Assembly (NCBI GenBank): GCA_022508305.1 | Contig: JAFLVM010000002.1 | Location: 155,729 to 219,728 of the forward strand | Source of the DNA: Clostridiales bacterium | GTDB lineage: Bacteria; Bacillota; Clostridia; Christensenellales; CAG-314 | DNA length: 64,000 nt | Reading direction: 5' to 3' | Part shown: in pieces, positions 52,494 through 59,936 of the stretch | Layout: the number at the start of each line of letters is the position of its first letter | Numbering within the stretch: position 1 is the first letter of the stretch | Translations under genes and position numbers: made by a program | The notes under the pieces: model-generated | The model's database searches: none | What the model saw: only the letters and a program-made list of their open reading frames with translations | What the model was told of the DNA's origin: nothing

Positions 52494-53054
52494 ATGTCAG
52501 CAAAAAAGGTAATTACGGAAAAACAAATAGTTGACGTCGCTTGTAGCATCGTCGCCGAACAAGGTATGAGTGGCTTAAATATGCGAGAACTTGCCAAACG
52601 GTGCAACTGCTCGACGCAACCGATATACCTGTCCTTTGCAAATGCGGACGAGCTGAAGCGCGAAGTTTTCCGCAAAATAATAGACGTGTACACTCAGTAC
52701 ATCATGAATGAGATTGAAAGCAACAAGTACCCCGAATACAAATCGTCTGGTATGGCGTACATCCGATTTGCCAAGGAACAACCGCATTATTTTAAGTATC
52801 TGTTCATGCGCGACCGCTCACATGAAACTAGTAACGAAATGGAAGCGGTATTCGAGCGCGAAGCCGACCGTATGGCGGAGTACGGCATAAGTCACGACAA
52901 AGCGATAGCGATACACACACATATGTGGGTGTACGTTCACGGCATTGCTACGATGTTTGCAACAGGTTTTCTCGATTGGGACTGGGACACAGTCAGCAAT
53001 ATGCTCAACGAGGAATTTTTCGGTATTATGTCGCGCTTTGCCGAAAAAAAATAG
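52494..53054 (+). CDS. TetR/AcrR family transcriptional regulator
   Basis: A 186-residue repressor. The N-terminal HTH (residues about 8-52) reads IVDVACSIVAEQGMSGLNMRELAKRCNCSTQPIYLSF, typical of TetR. The C-terminal ligand domain contains WVYVHGIATMFATGF, similar to the TetR_C domain of several clostridial regulators. AAGGAG precedes the ATG. It lies 12 bases upstream of an ABC exporter and downstream of paired palindromes, so it probably represses this operon until a ligand binds. Confidence 0.88.
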   Translation: MSAKKVITEKQIVDVACSIVAEQGMSGLNMRELAKRCNCSTQPIYLSFANADELKREVFRKIIDVYTQYIMNEIESNKYPEYKSSGMAYIRFAKEQPHYFKYLFMRDRSHETSNEMEAVFEREADRMAEYGISHDKAIAIHTHMWVYVHGIATMFATGFLDWDWDTVSNMLNEEFFGIMSRFAEKK

Positions 53055-53066
53055 AGAGGAACAACT

Positions 53067-53975
53067 ATGATAATTGAAATACAAAACTTACACAAATCAT
53101 TCAAAGACGTGAAAGCGGTGGACGACCTGACGTTTTCCGTGCGTGATGGTGAGCTGTTTGCTTTTCTCGGCGTAAACGGCGCGGGAAAGTCTACCACAAT
53201 CAACATTATCAGCGGAGTTCTGTCTAAAGACAGCGGAACGGTTTTCGTCTGCGGTGAGAACATAGATACAAATCCAGACGTTATCAAATCCAAAATAGGC
53301 ATAGTTTTTCAAGGCTCGGTGTTGGACAAACGCCTGTCCGCCTACGACAACCTGAAAAGTCGCGCGGCGCTGTACGGTATTTTCGGCAATCAGTTCAAAC
53401 GCCGCCTTGAGGAGTTGGACGGCCTGCTCGGGTTGAAAGATATTCTCAAACGCCCTTTGACAAAACTAAGCGGCGGGCAAAAGCGCCGTGTGGACATTGC
53501 CCGCGCGTTACTTCACGATCCTGATTTGCTCATACTTGACGAACCGACCACAGGGCTTGACCCGCAAACGCGACAGACGGTGTGGAACGTAATAGAGCAG
53601 TTGCGCAAGGAGCGCGGCTTGACAGTTTTCCTTACCACGCACTACATGGAAGAAGCGGCGGTGGCTGATTACGTAATAATCCTCGACGGGGGCAAAAAGG
53701 TAGCCGAAGGCACTCCTCACGACTTGAAAACACAGTACGCGAGCGACTTTATTCGCATTTACAGCGACCTCGACAAGGCGGAAAAGGTATTTACAGAGCT
53801 CGGCTGTCAAATTCGGCGTGAACGCGACTTTCTCGAAGTGGAAATTGCTAACACGGCAGAGGTTACGAAATATATGCTACAGTACCCCGACCTATTCGTT
53901 GACTTTGAAGTGCTAAAGGGCAACATGGACAACGTATTTCTCAAGGTCACGGGCAAGACCATAAAGGAGGCGTAA
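53067..53975 (+). CDS. ABC transporter ATP-binding protein (drug-export type)
   Basis: A 302-residue ATPase subunit. Walker A is GVNGAGKSTT (about 37-46), Q-loop VFQGSVLDKRLSAYDNL, ABC signature LSGGQKRRVDIARAL, Walker B LLILDEPTTGLDP and H-loop FLTTHYMEEA. The C-terminal 80 residues are an extra domain common in DrrA/YhaQ-like exporters. GAGAGG precedes the ATG; the permease begins one base after the stop. Confidence 0.93.
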   Translation: MIIEIQNLHKSFKDVKAVDDLTFSVRDGELFAFLGVNGAGKSTTINIISGVLSKDSGTVFVCGENIDTNPDVIKSKIGIVFQGSVLDKRLSAYDNLKSRAALYGIFGNQFKRRLEELDGLLGLKDILKRPLTKLSGGQKRRVDIARALLHDPDLLILDEPTTGLDPQTRQTVWNVIEQLRKERGLTVFLTTHYMEEAAVADYVIILDGGKKVAEGTPHDLKTQYASDFIRIYSDLDKAEKVFTELGCQIRRERDFLEVEIANTAEVTKYMLQYPDLFVDFEVLKGNMDNVFLKVTGKTIKEA

Positions 53976-53976
53976 T

Positions 53977-54888
53977 ATGGAAGTGAAAAAGCTTTTCGCG
54001 CTTGTTTCGCGTAATATGAAGTGTTATTTCAAGGATAAATTTCTGTTTTTCGTGTCCCTTATTACTCCTATGATACTGCTTTTGCTGTTCGTAACGTTTT
54101 TGCGCGGCGTGTACATAGACAGCTTCAAAAACATATTTGCACAATTCGACTTTACTGCCGACGACGATATTATAAACGGACTTGCAGGCTCGTGGCTGCT
54201 ATCGTCTATTATGGCGGTGTGCTCAGTGACTGTTGCTATCTGCTCAAATGCGGTCATGATTCAGGACAAAATCGAAGGTCCGATTAGCGACCTTTCCGTG
54301 TCCCCAGTCAAAGGTACGACGGTGTCGCTTAGCTACTTTATCGCAAACTTCCTCGTTACGCTTGCGGTGATGCTGTGCGTGCTTGCGGTAGGCTCCATTT
54401 ATCTTGCAGTGGTGGGTTGGTACATTCCAATCGGCGATTTTATGCTCATTCTTGTGGACATCATTTGTTGCGTACTGTTCGGCACGTTGGTTGCGGGTGT
54501 TATTGAAAGCTTCATCTCCACTCAAGGCGGAATGTCGGCGCTTTCTACGCTTGTGTCAAGTATGTACGGCTTTATCTGCGGCGCGTATATGCCACTGTCG
54601 CAATTTGCCGAAGGTATGCGCAACGCCATATGCGTACTTCCCGGCACTTACAGCGTGGGAATACTCCGCAAGCACTTTATGGGCGGATACGTGGAAAAGT
54701 TAGGCGAGCTTGGACTTTCCGCAGAGGGTCAAAAAGTCGTTTTCGACGGCTTTGACGGCAATCTCTACGTTGGCGGTACGGAAATTCCCCTGTGGGCAAT
54801 GTACGTGATACTGCTCTGCACTTGCGCGGTGTTGCTTGTGGCGTATATTTTGATAGTAGTTTTCAAAAATAGAAAGAAGAAAAAATAA
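53977..54888 (+). CDS. ABC-2 type exporter permease
   Basis: A 303-residue membrane protein with six hydrophobic segments (about 25-47, 65-90, 110-135, 145-165, 180-200, 270-292). ABC-2 type pattern with NAICVLPGTYSVGILRKHFMGG before a large extracytoplasmic loop and a last membrane segment. Partner of the ATPase one base upstream; substrate unknown, with drugs or lipids plausible given TetR control. Confidence 0.88.
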   Translation: MEVKKLFALVSRNMKCYFKDKFLFFVSLITPMILLLLFVTFLRGVYIDSFKNIFAQFDFTADDDIINGLAGSWLLSSIMAVCSVTVAICSNAVMIQDKIEGPISDLSVSPVKGTTVSLSYFIANFLVTLAVMLCVLAVGSIYLAVVGWYIPIGDFMLILVDIICCVLFGTLVAGVIESFISTQGGMSALSTLVSSMYGFICGAYMPLSQFAEGMRNAICVLPGTYSVGILRKHFMGGYVEKLGELGLSAEGQKVVFDGFDGNLYVGGTEIPLWAMYVILLCTCAVLLVAYILIVVFKNRKKKK

Positions 54889-54923
54889 ACGGTTAGCGCA
54901 AGCGGTGTAATTACGAAAGAAAC

Positions 54924-54957
54924 AAAAAAGAACCCAAATAGATATAGGGTTCTTTTT
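54924..54957 (+). terminator. Terminator of the TetR-ABC operon
   Basis: Stem AAAAAGAACCC/GGGTTCTTTTT. Confidence 0.88.
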
Positions 54958-55048
54958 CATTCTTTTGAAAATGCTTAATAAGATAATTTAATGAAATAAT
55001 TTGTAAAATTTTGTTTTATATGCTATATTTAAAAAAAAGGAGAAAACT

Positions 55049-55900
55049 ATGTCGAGTTCCGCAAGTGTTCAATCACAACAAAAATTGCGTACAAAATTGT
55101 CGGGCGGCAGACTGTTTGGCGTAATTCTTATATCTTTGATAACTGCCGCGTTGATAGTGTGCGTGTTTGTCACAATGTTCAATGACGAATTGCTTACATT
55201 ATTCGGCAACAAATTTGCGTTGGGCGCAAGACAACTGGACGAAAGCTTCCCAGACACGCCCGAAACGGATTACAGTTACGGTAAGATTTTATGCTACGGT
55301 TATTTGGGTATAATTCCCTTAGGCTTTTTGATGTTGAGTTGTCTGCTGCGCAACGAAAAGCCTCGCCTGCACAAGATGTTTTTGACCTTCTTTATCGTAT
55401 TTTCGATAATAGCAGACGTATTGTACGTGGTTCTCACTTGGAAGGTTTTTCCTGTAATTGACGCAGTAGAGTTGGAGGGCGACGTTTACAAACTGCTCCG
55501 TTTTATTCCCATTCCGACGCTGTTTGCAGGAGGAATTGTGAGATTTTCGCGTGTTGTCATATACCGTGGTTTCCCGCTGCTTGCGCAAGTACTCATGGTT
55601 TTGCCCTACGCGCTGCTGCGTCGCTTCAAGCCGAGATTTTACGAATTTCTCAATTTTATGGCATTTTTGATATTAGTTGGTTTTATGCCTATATTGGAAA
55701 ATTACGTATTCGTCACTGCGATTGCATGCGCTATCATTTTCGGTATACTGTGGGCAATCAAGGGCTTCTTTACAGTCGATACGGGTAGCGTTGTCAGAAC
55801 GTCCGACGGAACCGTATTGCACCAAGTGGACGGCGACACCTATTCGGACGGCAACGGAAATTACTACAGCTACGACGGCAACACCTTCCGCCCGAAATAA
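55049..55900 (+). CDS. Membrane protein of unknown function
   Basis: A 283-residue protein with about six hydrophobic segments: 23-45, 85-102, 110-130, 147-160, 173-187 and 202-240. The C-terminal 40 residues are soluble and rich in Gly, Asp, Ser and Tyr (DGDTYSDGNGNYYSYDGNT). No family recognised. AAGGAG precedes the ATG by six bases. It stands alone with a strong terminator, next to the AT-rich defence-like pair. Confidence 0.65.
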   Translation: MSSSASVQSQQKLRTKLSGGRLFGVILISLITAALIVCVFVTMFNDELLTLFGNKFALGARQLDESFPDTPETDYSYGKILCYGYLGIIPLGFLMLSCLLRNEKPRLHKMFLTFFIVFSIIADVLYVVLTWKVFPVIDAVELEGDVYKLLRFIPIPTLFAGGIVRFSRVVIYRGFPLLAQVLMVLPYALLRRFKPRFYEFLNFMAFLILVGFMPILENYVFVTAIACAIIFGILWAIKGFFTVDTGSVVRTSDGTVLHQVDGDTYSDGNGNYYSYDGNTFRPK

Positions 55901-55939
55901 GAACAGTTAGACCTGTTGATTCGTAATCACTAACCCATC

Positions 55940-55976
55940 AAAAAAAGAGAGTACCTATAATCGTACTCTCTTTTTT
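55940..55976 (+). terminator. Terminator after the 283-aa membrane protein gene
   Basis: Stem AAAAGAGAGTAC/GTACTCTCTTTT. Confidence 0.9.
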
Positions 55977-56051
55977 GTCGATAATTTAGTGTCGGGAACA
56001 TTGACAGTAGTGAATTTCAACGTAAAAGTAGCTCCCAAATTATAAAAGCAA

Positions 56052-56080
56052 TTGATTGCATAGAAAATATATGCTATAAT
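56052..56080 (+). promoter_or_regulatory. Promoter of the DUF262-HEPN pair
   Basis: TTGATT, 17 bases, TATAAT with an extended TGC before the -10. Confidence 0.75.
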
Positions 56081-56113
56081 GATTTTATCTCAAACGTAAG
56101 TAAGGAGAAAAGT

Positions 56114-57211
56114 ATGGCAGAGATTTTCATGACAGAGCAGGAAAAGTATGAAATAGACGTACCTAAGGAAAGTAGATATTTGAACAGTCTTTCTTATGAC
56201 TATTCTGTTCAGTATTTGTACGAATTGATGAAAAGAGGAAAAATTGTTTTGGAAGTTCCGTTCCAAAGAAAGCACATATGGAAGAACGATAAAGCGTCAT
56301 CTCTTTTAGAATCCATTATTATGAACGTGCCTATTCCGCCACTTTATTTTGCTGAAGAAGATGATGGAAGATGGCTTGTATTGGATGGTTTGCAAAGACT
56401 TTCCAGTATTAGGACATTCTATGATAATGAATTCTCTTTGACAAAATTAGAAGTGTTGAAGGAGTTAAACGGTAAAAAATACAAGGACTTACCGACTAAA
56501 TCGCGTAGTTTATTGGATGATGGGTTGTTGCGGGTCAACGTAATCAAAAAAGATTCTCACAGAGATATTAAATACGATATATTTATGCGACTGAACCGAG
56601 GCGCGGTGACGTTAAATTACCAGGAACTCAGAAACTGTATGTACAGAAGCAATTTTAATGATGCCGCCAAGGAAATATGCGCGGAAAACAGGGAATTTTT
56701 GGAAATTTTGAAACAAAAAGGTCCCCATGCGAGATACCTTGACGTCGAGTTCGTAATAAGATGCTTTGCTTTTACTGATAATATAGCAGTTGATGAAGAC
56801 GGTAGTGTATATCTGAAGAATTATCGTGGCAAGATGGTTCAATATCTAAATGAATACATGGAACAACGCATGACTTGTACTGAAGAGGAAAAGAATCACT
56901 ACAAGTGGCGTTTTAACGAAACTATAAGTAAAGTGGTTTCCGTCTTCGGCGCAGATAAAGCGTTTCGCGACATAGCGACAGGTAATACAAAAATTTACAA
57001 GACAATTGCGGATTTTATTATGCCAAGCTTTGAAAGAATGCCAATGGAATATATACAACAAAACAAAGATGAAATATACAATAAGTTGTATCTTTTCCTG
57101 CAAGATCCCTATATACGCGATTCTTTGTCAATAAGAACATCGGATAAAGATATGGTCAATTTAAGATTACAAAAGTGGTTTGAGGTTTTTGCTGATGCCA
57201 TATCACTATGA
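56114..57211 (+). CDS. DUF262 (GmrSD N-terminal-like) protein
   Basis: A 365-residue protein. The DUF262 hallmarks are VPFQRKHIW (Q51, R52, W56), then WLVLDGLQRLSSIRTF (D91, Q94, R95; the usual family form is DGQQR) and FMRLNRGAVTLNYQELRNC. DUF262 belongs to the ParB/Srx-like superfamily and forms the nucleotide-using half of GmrSD type IV restriction enzymes; no HNH (GmrD) domain follows here. Instead the next gene, overlapping by 17 bases, encodes a HEPN-like protein. Such pairs are known from defence islands. AAGGAG precedes the ATG. Clearly more AT-rich than the neighbouring genes. Confidence 0.85.
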   Translation: MAEIFMTEQEKYEIDVPKESRYLNSLSYDYSVQYLYELMKRGKIVLEVPFQRKHIWKNDKASSLLESIIMNVPIPPLYFAEEDDGRWLVLDGLQRLSSIRTFYDNEFSLTKLEVLKELNGKKYKDLPTKSRSLLDDGLLRVNVIKKDSHRDIKYDIFMRLNRGAVTLNYQELRNCMYRSNFNDAAKEICAENREFLEILKQKGPHARYLDVEFVIRCFAFTDNIAVDEDGSVYLKNYRGKMVQYLNEYMEQRMTCTEEEKNHYKWRFNETISKVVSVFGADKAFRDIATGNTKIYKTIADFIMPSFERMPMEYIQQNKDEIYNKLYLFLQDPYIRDSLSIRTSDKDMVNLRLQKWFEVFADAISL

Positions 57212-57842
57212 AGAAACAGACGCTTTTATGGAAAGTGTATCGGAAGTTGAACGTTTGGTCGACTTGGCAAAAAGTGATGATGTCAACAGAGATTTGTTTC
57301 TGAAATTGGCAATGGTTTCATTAGTTACTAAATTTCAAGTGTTTGTACAGCAATCGTTGTCGTCTTTCCGTGAAAGTTTAGTTGGCATAAGAAGCAAAAA
57401 GTTAACACGGTATTCCAAGATGAATTCTTTGTATTTGGCATTTGATGACGGCAATCCTTTACTAAAATTAAAAAACAGAAAAGATTTTTCCGAAAATAGT
57501 AAGGAAGAAATTGTAAAATTCCTGAAATCTATTGATTATATAACAAATGATGAAGCTGTTATCAGTGACGAGTTTAAGTTTAATTGTAGATTTCCTCTCG
57601 GGAAAACCGGAAAAAAAGAGTTAATAAGTTTATTAAAACAAATTAAAGGTGATGAGAATCCGTTTAGTTCATTTGTAGACGAAAACTTGGACCAATTAAA
57701 CTCGATTTTGCAAAAGAGGCACACCACAGTACATAGTGATAGATTATCGGGTACAGAAGAGAGCGTGACAAACGATATCAATTACATAAAAGCTTTAGTA
57801 AAATACATAGATGACTATTTATTTGCTAATAAAGTTTCCTAA
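57195..57842 (+). CDS. HEPN domain protein, MAE_28990/MAE_18760-like (putative RNase)
   Basis: A 215-residue helical protein. R175-H-T-T-V-H180 (the HEPN RNase motif R-x4-H) lies in the C-terminal third, after FVDENLDQLNSILQKRHTTVH. The N-terminal LKLAMVSLVTKFQVFVQQSLS resembles the membrane-free helical start of MAE_28990-like HEPN proteins, which are commonly paired with DUF262. HEPN proteins of this type cleave RNA in toxin-antitoxin or abortive-infection systems. The start at 57195 has GAGG nine bases upstream; a TTG 15 bases earlier is less likely. The frame overlaps the DUF262 gene, indicating coupled expression. Confidence 0.78.
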   Translation: MPYHYEETDAFMESVSEVERLVDLAKSDDVNRDLFLKLAMVSLVTKFQVFVQQSLSSFRESLVGIRSKKLTRYSKMNSLYLAFDDGNPLLKLKNRKDFSENSKEEIVKFLKSIDYITNDEAVISDEFKFNCRFPLGKTGKKELISLLKQIKGDENPFSSFVDENLDQLNSILQKRHTTVHSDRLSGTEESVTNDINYIKALVKYIDDYLFANKVS

Positions 57843-57910
57843 AAGCTATTTTGTATATATCAATATCTACAAATCACACGACAACGGTGCAATTGTCATC
57901 TAATATTAAC

Positions 57911-57938
57911 AAAAAAAGAGCACTTACTACAGTGCTCT
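57911..57938 (-). terminator. Terminator of the tRNA-Thr gene
   Basis: On the minus strand, stem AGAGCACT/AGTGCTCT then T7, directly abutting the encoded CCA end. Confidence 0.9.
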
Positions 57939-58014
57939 TGGTGCTGGTGAAGAGAATCGAACTCCCGACCTAGTGATTACGAATCACTTGCTCTACCGAC
58001 TGAGCCACACCAGC
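57939..58014 (-). tRNA. tRNA-Thr (anticodon CGT)
   Basis: A 76-base tRNA. Acceptor stem GCTGGTG/CACCAGC, discriminator A and an encoded CCA end; anticodon stem AGTGA/TCACT with loop TTCGTAA, anticodon CGT reading ACG; T arm GGGAGTTCGATTCTC-type. Flanked by a good promoter and a terminator. Confidence 0.97.
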
Positions 58015-58026
58015 GTTTGCCTACAA

Positions 58027-58055
58027 AGTATATCAAAGATTTATTCAAAAGTCAA
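58027..58055 (-). promoter_or_regulatory. Promoter of tRNA-Thr
   Basis: Minus-strand TTGACT, 17 bases, TATACT. Confidence 0.85.
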
Positions 58056-58165
58056 AGATAATGACAATGTTTTTAATGTAAACTTTTTATTTATCAATCC
58101 ATATACTCTCGATGAAAACATTAAACACAGATTTACTTGCTCGTTCGGCGAGGACAGGCGAATTG

Positions 58166-58199
58166 AAAAAAACCGACTTGGGGATCCAAGTCGGTTTTT
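58166..58199 (-). terminator. Terminator of rpsT
   Basis: Eleven-pair stem AACCGACTTGG/CCAAGTCGGTT with T run on both strands. Confidence 0.9.
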
Positions 58200-58218
58200 G
58201 ATTAAAGTAGTGCAATAG

Positions 58219-58830
58219 TTATTTAATTTCGTCTTCAACTTCTTCAGCGGGAGCTTCAACGACCTTTTTCGTAGCGCGCTTTTTGGGAGCGGGAGCTGCT
58301 TCCGTTTCAGCTTCAGCCTTAGCCGCCTTGGTGGTGGTCTTCTTAGCTGTCGACTTCTTTGCGGGAGCTTCTTCCGTTGCAGCCTTTGTGGCGGTCTTTC
58401 TACCAGTTGACTTCTTGGTTGCGGGAGCCTTTGCAGCTTCCTTAGCTTTCTTAGCCTCGTTTCTTTGAGCCTTGATTGCTTCAGCTTCTTCAGCCTTACG
58501 TTGAGCAGCAGCCTTTTGTTCTGCTTGTTTCAAAGTCTTGGCGTCAACCTTAACTACTACGACACCTCTCTCAAGTTGAGAAAGAGCCTTAGCAATTTGC
58601 GCCTTTTTGCGGTTAGCTGCGTTCTTGTGAATAACGTTTTTAACAGCAGCGTTGTCGATTTTGGAGCTTGCGATAGGAAGAAGTTGTCTTGCAAGCTCTA
58701 CGTCGCCGTTAGAAATAGCAGCGTTAAACTTTTTCACAGCCGTTTGCATTTGCGAACGGGTCATTTGATTTTGAAGTTTTTTTGTTGCGGATACAGAAAC
58801 TCTTTTTTCTGCAGATTTAATATTAGGCAT
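58219..58830 (-). CDS. rpsT: 30S ribosomal protein S20 with a long Ala/Lys-rich C-terminal extension
   Basis: A 203-residue protein. The first about 90 residues are normal S20 (MPNIKSAEKRVSVSATKK, KNVIHKNAANRKKAQIAKAL). The rest, about 110 residues, is a low-complexity Ala/Lys/Thr/Glu tail with repeats such as K-K-S-T-x-x-K and A-P-A-x-K-K, resembling histone-H1-like or HU tails, and ending acidic (EEVEDEIK). S20 is usually 85-90 residues. The frame is continuous and followed by a proper terminator, so the extension is part of the gene. AAGGAG precedes the ATG. Confidence 0.92.
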   Translation of the reverse strand: MPNIKSAEKRVSVSATKKLQNQMTRSQMQTAVKKFNAAISNGDVELARQLLPIASSKIDNAAVKNVIHKNAANRKKAQIAKALSQLERGVVVVKVDAKTLKQAEQKAAAQRKAEEAEAIKAQRNEAKKAKEAAKAPATKKSTGRKTATKAATEEAPAKKSTAKKTTTKAAKAEAETEAAPAPKKRATKKVVEAPAEEVEDEIK

Positions 58831-59010
58831 TAGTATCTCCTTGTATTCATAGTACCACTACTAATTTTTGCGTACTTATATTAACATACTTTGTCATTTT
58901 ACGCAACAGTTTTTAAGTACATTATTACAAGTTTTACGCGAAAAAATGAGCTTTTCAAACATTTTGAGCTGCATGATAACGTATACTACCATGTATTTGT
59001 ATTAAATAAA

Positions 59011-59060
59011 AAAGCGCCCCTGCGTAAGGGGAGCTGTCGCCCGTAAGGGTGACTGAGGGG
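59011..59060 (+). repeat. Double-hairpin dispersed repeat, copy C
   Basis: Hairpin GCGCCCCTGCGTAAGGGGAGC (59014-59034), then GTCGCCCGTAAGGGTGAC (59036-59053), then TGAGGGG. Same plan and orientation as copies A and B. Here a separate GGGAGG at 59089 supplies the ribosome-binding site of the following gene. Confidence 0.8.
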
Positions 59061-59097
59061 TAGTTGTTCCCATTTCTTGTGTAACTCGGGAGGGTGT

Positions 59098-59790
59098 ATG
59101 TTAACAATTGGAATAGTTGACGACGGCGTAGGAATTTTTCCGACGTTGACAAAACTCAAACAGGTGGTTTCTGCGCGCTTTGTGTGCCAAATTTTAAGCG
59201 AGCATTTCCCGTTAGGCAACAAAAGCGGTAAGGAGCTGTACGAAGTGGGTTTCAATTCCGTCAAAAAACTCACCGAACTGGGTTGTGATGCGGTGGTGCT
59301 TTCATCCGTAGCGCTATCTTCTCGATGTCTGCGTCCGTTGTCGCTTGCCCACCCCGAGCTTACAATTTTCGGTTGTGACGCGCCCGTTATGCACGCGTCA
59401 ACCTACACTGCGTCCAACGTGCTTGTTGTTGGGGACAGGTTCGTTACGCGTTCGGTCAATTTGTCGGGGGTAATAGCAGAAGCAATGCCCGAATTTCCCG
59501 CGCTTGCCGAAGTGGGCGACGAACGGGCGATAGTGGGCTACGTTTCCGAATGTTGCGAACGGCTTTACGGACAGTTTGACTGCATTGCGCTCGCCAACAG
59601 CAGTATGAACCTGTACAAGCGCTGTTTTTCTCGCGTGTTTCCCAACGTGCAAATTTTCGACAGTCTCGAGGGCGTGGCGCGGCACGTTCGCAAAAAGTAC
59701 AAGAAATTCCCTAAAGATGAGTCAACTGTTACGCTTATCGACGCAAGCGGTAACGAAATCTCCGAAAAATACAGCATTTTTCTTGAATAA
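59098..59790 (+). CDS. Asp/Glu racemase superfamily protein lacking the catalytic cysteines
   Basis: A 230-residue protein with the two-domain racemase layout: IGIVDDGVGIFPTLTKL matches the MurI start (IGVFDSGVGGLTVL). The stretches that carry the two catalytic Cys in glutamate racemase (ACNTAS and GCTHYP) correspond to AVVLSSVALSS and CIALANSSMNL, where Ser and Ala/Asn stand at those places. It is therefore unlikely to racemise by the two-Cys mechanism. GGGAGG lies 5 bases before the ATG at 59098; an ATG 21 bases upstream in frame is before that site. Confidence 0.65.
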   Translation: MLTIGIVDDGVGIFPTLTKLKQVVSARFVCQILSEHFPLGNKSGKELYEVGFNSVKKLTELGCDAVVLSSVALSSRCLRPLSLAHPELTIFGCDAPVMHASTYTASNVLVVGDRFVTRSVNLSGVIAEAMPEFPALAEVGDERAIVGYVSECCERLYGQFDCIALANSSMNLYKRCFSRVFPNVQIFDSLEGVARHVRKKYKKFPKDESTVTLIDASGNEISEKYSIFLE

Positions 59791-59805
59791 TATTGCTCCA
59801 CCCTC

Positions 59806-59834
59806 TTGAAAAATTGTCGCGGTTAGTATATAAT
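59806..59834 (+). promoter_or_regulatory. Promoter of the EF-G-like gene
   Basis: TTGAAA, 17 bases, TATAAT; leader of about 95 bases. Confidence 0.7.
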
Positions 59835-59936
59835 AAATGATAGTTGTTTGTAGAATGGAAATTTTGTGCAAAGGAACAAAACAAAAGCTTACAAACCAAT
59901 CAAACTGAAAATAATTTATTAGGAGTACTAACTAAC

